In this document: piece by piece, positions 5,460-6,578 of the stretch
Numbering within the stretch: position 1 is the stretch's first letter
Layout of the letters: every line of letters begins with the position of its first letter
Source: Mucilaginibacter sp. UBA4741
GTDB lineage: Bacteria; Bacteroidota; Bacteroidia; Sphingobacteriales; Sphingobacteriaceae
DNA: 6,578 nt
Reading direction: 5' to 3'
NCBI GenBank assembly: GCA_002403905.1
Contig: DHIR01000087.1
Location: 1 to 6,578, forward strand
The notes under the pieces: model-generated
The model's database searches: none
What the model was told of the DNA's origin: nothing
What the model saw: the letters and a program-made list of their open reading frames with translations, nothing else
Program-made: the position numbers and the translations under genes

Positions 5460-5972
5460 TTATGCTGATTTTCTATGATTAATAGTAAGCGCGGCATTAT
5501 AAACCGCACCAATAATATCATCAGCTATAAATGTGTTTGACAGATCGCGGTTAACGTGATCGTAAACTATATGCCTGTCAGTATCAATTACGTAAACAGC
5601 CAGTAAAGGTATATTAACGTCTATCCCCGAGAACCTGTTCCAGGTTGGATCGTTTTCTGAGTAAACTCTAAATTTGCTTGCTATCTCGTTATTTATGTCG
5701 CGATAAAAATTCAGGGATAAACTATGTTCCCAGGTAATTTTTGCCAGTTGGTCATCCCCAGCTTCATCAGTAAGGACTAATAAATTACCGCCATTTGCTT
5801 TTATTTCGCTTTGAGCAGCATTCAGTTGTTTTAACTGCTCAACGCCGTATTTACCCCTTAAATTACCAGTTTTAACGGGCTTTAGCGCTTTGTACGGTTT
5901 AAAGGGAATATCGTTATCAGATATAATTTCTGAAAGATCAAAAAATGGGTATTTGCTTATAGTAGTTAACAT
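5460..5972 (-). CDS. Cysteine-free peroxiredoxin-like (AhpC/TSA-type) protein
   Basis: This 170-residue protein appears to keep the second half of a thioredoxin-fold peroxiredoxin: a helix plus strand QLNAAQSEIKANGGNLLVLTDE (49-70), SLSLNFYRDINNEIASKFRVY (84-104), a WNRFSG segment (111-116), and VNIPLLAVYVIDTDRHIVYDHVNRDLSNT (119-147), close to the iP.pavyVID.dG.I.y.h.n.d... pattern of AhpC/TSA-like proteins. The region where the active-site cysteine loop should lie (about 30-48) reads LKPVKTGNLRGKYGVEQLK, and the whole protein has no cysteine, so it cannot act as a thiol peroxidase; a binding or regulatory role is more likely. No signal peptide is seen, so it is probably cytoplasmic. It converges on the 5107-5385 gene over a shared terminator. 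The upstream leader may be structured (6014-6078). Fold assignment is moderately sure; function unknown. Confidence 0.65.
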   Translation of the reverse strand: MLTTISKYPFFDLSEIISDNDIPFKPYKALKPVKTGNLRGKYGVEQLKQLNAAQSEIKANGGNLLVLTDEAGDDQLAKITWEHSLSLNFYRDINNEIASKFRVYSENDPTWNRFSGIDVNIPLLAVYVIDTDRHIVYDHVNRDLSNTFIADDIIGAVYNAALTINHRKSA

Positions 5973-6013
5973 GTTTTAATAAATTGAAAGTTGACAATAG
6001 GTGTGAATAGATG

Positions 6014-6078
6014 CAGGACGGTTGTATGCAATTAGCAACAACAATAACGCATTCGCGTACCTAAGTCAAAGCGTCCTG
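6014..6078 (-). other. Possible structured leader RNA (three-stem arrangement)
   Basis: In the 326-bp gap between 5972 and 6299, a compact GC-richer patch can form three nested stems: CAGGACG 6014-6020 with CGTCCTG 6072-6078 (7 bp) closing a junction that holds GTTGT 6021-6025 with ACAAC 6038-6042 and ACGC 6047-6050 with GCGT 6055-6058. On the minus strand this would be in the 5' leader of the peroxiredoxin-like gene, about 40 nt before its start. It matches no riboswitch consensus that I know, and the inner stems are short. The rest of the gap (6120-6298) is very AT-rich and shows nothing else I can support. Confidence 0.25.
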
Positions 6079-6298
6079 AAAGAACCTGGATAAAGATGAT
6101 GGTTTTACCGTGTAGCATGTTTATATCTCAATTACAATTCAAATATACTACTTAATATATATACTTTATAGATTTAAATAAATATTTTATATATTACTAA
6201 AAATGAAGCCAATAATTTTCAAAGCATTGATGTGAAAGACTATTAATTTGATTATTTTAAAACAGATCTTTCTTGCATATTTGCATTAGGATAATCTT

Positions 6299-6541
6299 AT
6301 GAAAGTTAACATTTTAGCATTTGGCCTTGCAAAAGATATTTTTGGCGGCTCATTAGTTACTGCCGAATTAACTAATGATGCAACCATATCTAATTTAAAA
6401 TACCTGTTAGAAAAAGAATACCCGCAATTGAAAAAGCTGGCTACTTATATGGTAGCCGTAAATAATGAATACGCGTTAGATGGCGATACCATACATGAGC
6501 GCGATGAAATAGCTATAATACCGCCGGTTAGCGGGGGGTAA
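6299..6541 (+). CDS. moaD: Molybdopterin synthase sulfur carrier subunit MoaD
   Basis: An 80-residue ubiquitin-like protein that fits MoaD in length and layout: a first strand and FGLAKDIFGG (8-17), TISNLKYLLEKEYPQLKKL (29-47), YMVAVNNEYA (50-59), and RDEIAIIPPVSGG (68-80). The C-terminal Gly-Gly is intact; in MoaD it is adenylated and thiocarboxylated by a MoeB-type enzyme, then donates sulfur to precursor Z (cPMP) on MoaE in the cytoplasm to make molybdopterin. The PPVSGG ending and length favour MoaD over the shorter ThiS. An AGG (6288-6290) lies 8 nt before the ATG as a possible weak ribosome site, and CATATTTG at 6276-6283 resembles a Bacteroidota -7 box, though the TTTG at 6247-6250 is rather far upstream. 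No other cofactor gene is in the window, so moaE and others are expected to the right. Confidence 0.92.
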   Translation: MKVNILAFGLAKDIFGGSLVTAELTNDATISNLKYLLEKEYPQLKKLATYMVAVNNEYALDGDTIHERDEIAIIPPVSGG

Positions 6542-6553
6542 TGCCTCAACCTG

Positions 6554-6572
6554 CCCTCTCCAAAGGAGAGGG
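6554..6572. repeat. Dispersed hairpin repeat CCCTCTCC-AAA-GGAGAGGG
   Basis: A perfect 8-bp inverted repeat (6554-6561 with 6565-6572) with a 3-base loop starts 12 bp after the moaD stop. This sequence, with flanking AACCTG and GGTTCT, resembles a repeat I recall as scattered between genes in many Bacteroidota. It is followed by TTCTAA rather than a long T tract, so a terminator role is only possible. The window ends 6 bp later. Confidence 0.55.
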
Positions 6573-6578
6573 TTCTAA

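Noticed and set aside
6014..6120. A SAM-I type riboswitch, suggested by CTTTATCCAG on the minus strand.
   Set aside because: The GGAGGGA, GATGAA and GCAACC core elements are absent, so only a generic structured region is reported.

Overview
The window looks like a chromosomal stretch of a Bacteroidota bacterium, most likely of the Sphingobacteriaceae (Mucilaginibacter/Pedobacter type). This rests on the AT-rich intergenic DNA, the scarcity of Shine-Dalgarno sequences, the family styles of the proteins (UPF0175/DUF3368 pair, PaaK-like ligase, secreted PHB-depolymerase-type esterase), and short palindromic repeats of a kind I recall as common in that group. The genus is an inference from recall, not from a search.

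Layout. Positions 1-396 have no gene and carry GC-rich palindromic repeats. An orphan AT-rich ORF for a two-helix membrane protein (397-939) follows, and the same repeat family returns after it (988-1080). Positions 940-1610 are a gene-poor, repeat-built accessory stretch: the GC-rich repeat, a REP-like hairpin (1227-1246), the first ~39 codons of an IS200-like (REP-associated) transposase that is broken at about 1421, and a composite palindromic block (1429-1509). Next is a toxin-antitoxin pair, UPF0175 (1611-1838) with a PIN-like DUF3368 protein (1822-2286), the two genes overlapping by 17 bp. A perfect 15-bp inverted repeat lies between the toxin gene and the convergent ligase gene.

On the minus strand are a PaaK/coenzyme F390 synthetase-like adenylate-forming ligase (2418-3698) and a secreted alpha/beta-hydrolase of the PHB depolymerase/feruloyl esterase type (4080-4961). 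They are separated by ~380 bp holding a cluster of GTGGATCAC motifs and a 75-bp palindromic element. A small secreted Pro-rich then Arg/Tyr-rich protein (5107-5385, plus) converges with a cysteine-free peroxiredoxin-like protein (5460-5972, minus) across a likely bidirectional terminator. After a 326-bp AT-rich gap with a possible structured RNA comes moaD (6299-6541), and the window ends in another dispersed hairpin repeat.

Functional links. Only the toxin-antitoxin pair is a clear functional unit. The other genes look like independent single transcription units separated by repeats. MoaD is probably the first visible gene of a molybdenum-cofactor locus that continues beyond the right edge. 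I see no complete new multi-gene system. The observations most worth following are the repeat-bracketed membrane orphan, the motif cluster around the ligase, the cysteine-less peroxiredoxin-like protein and its possible structured leader.
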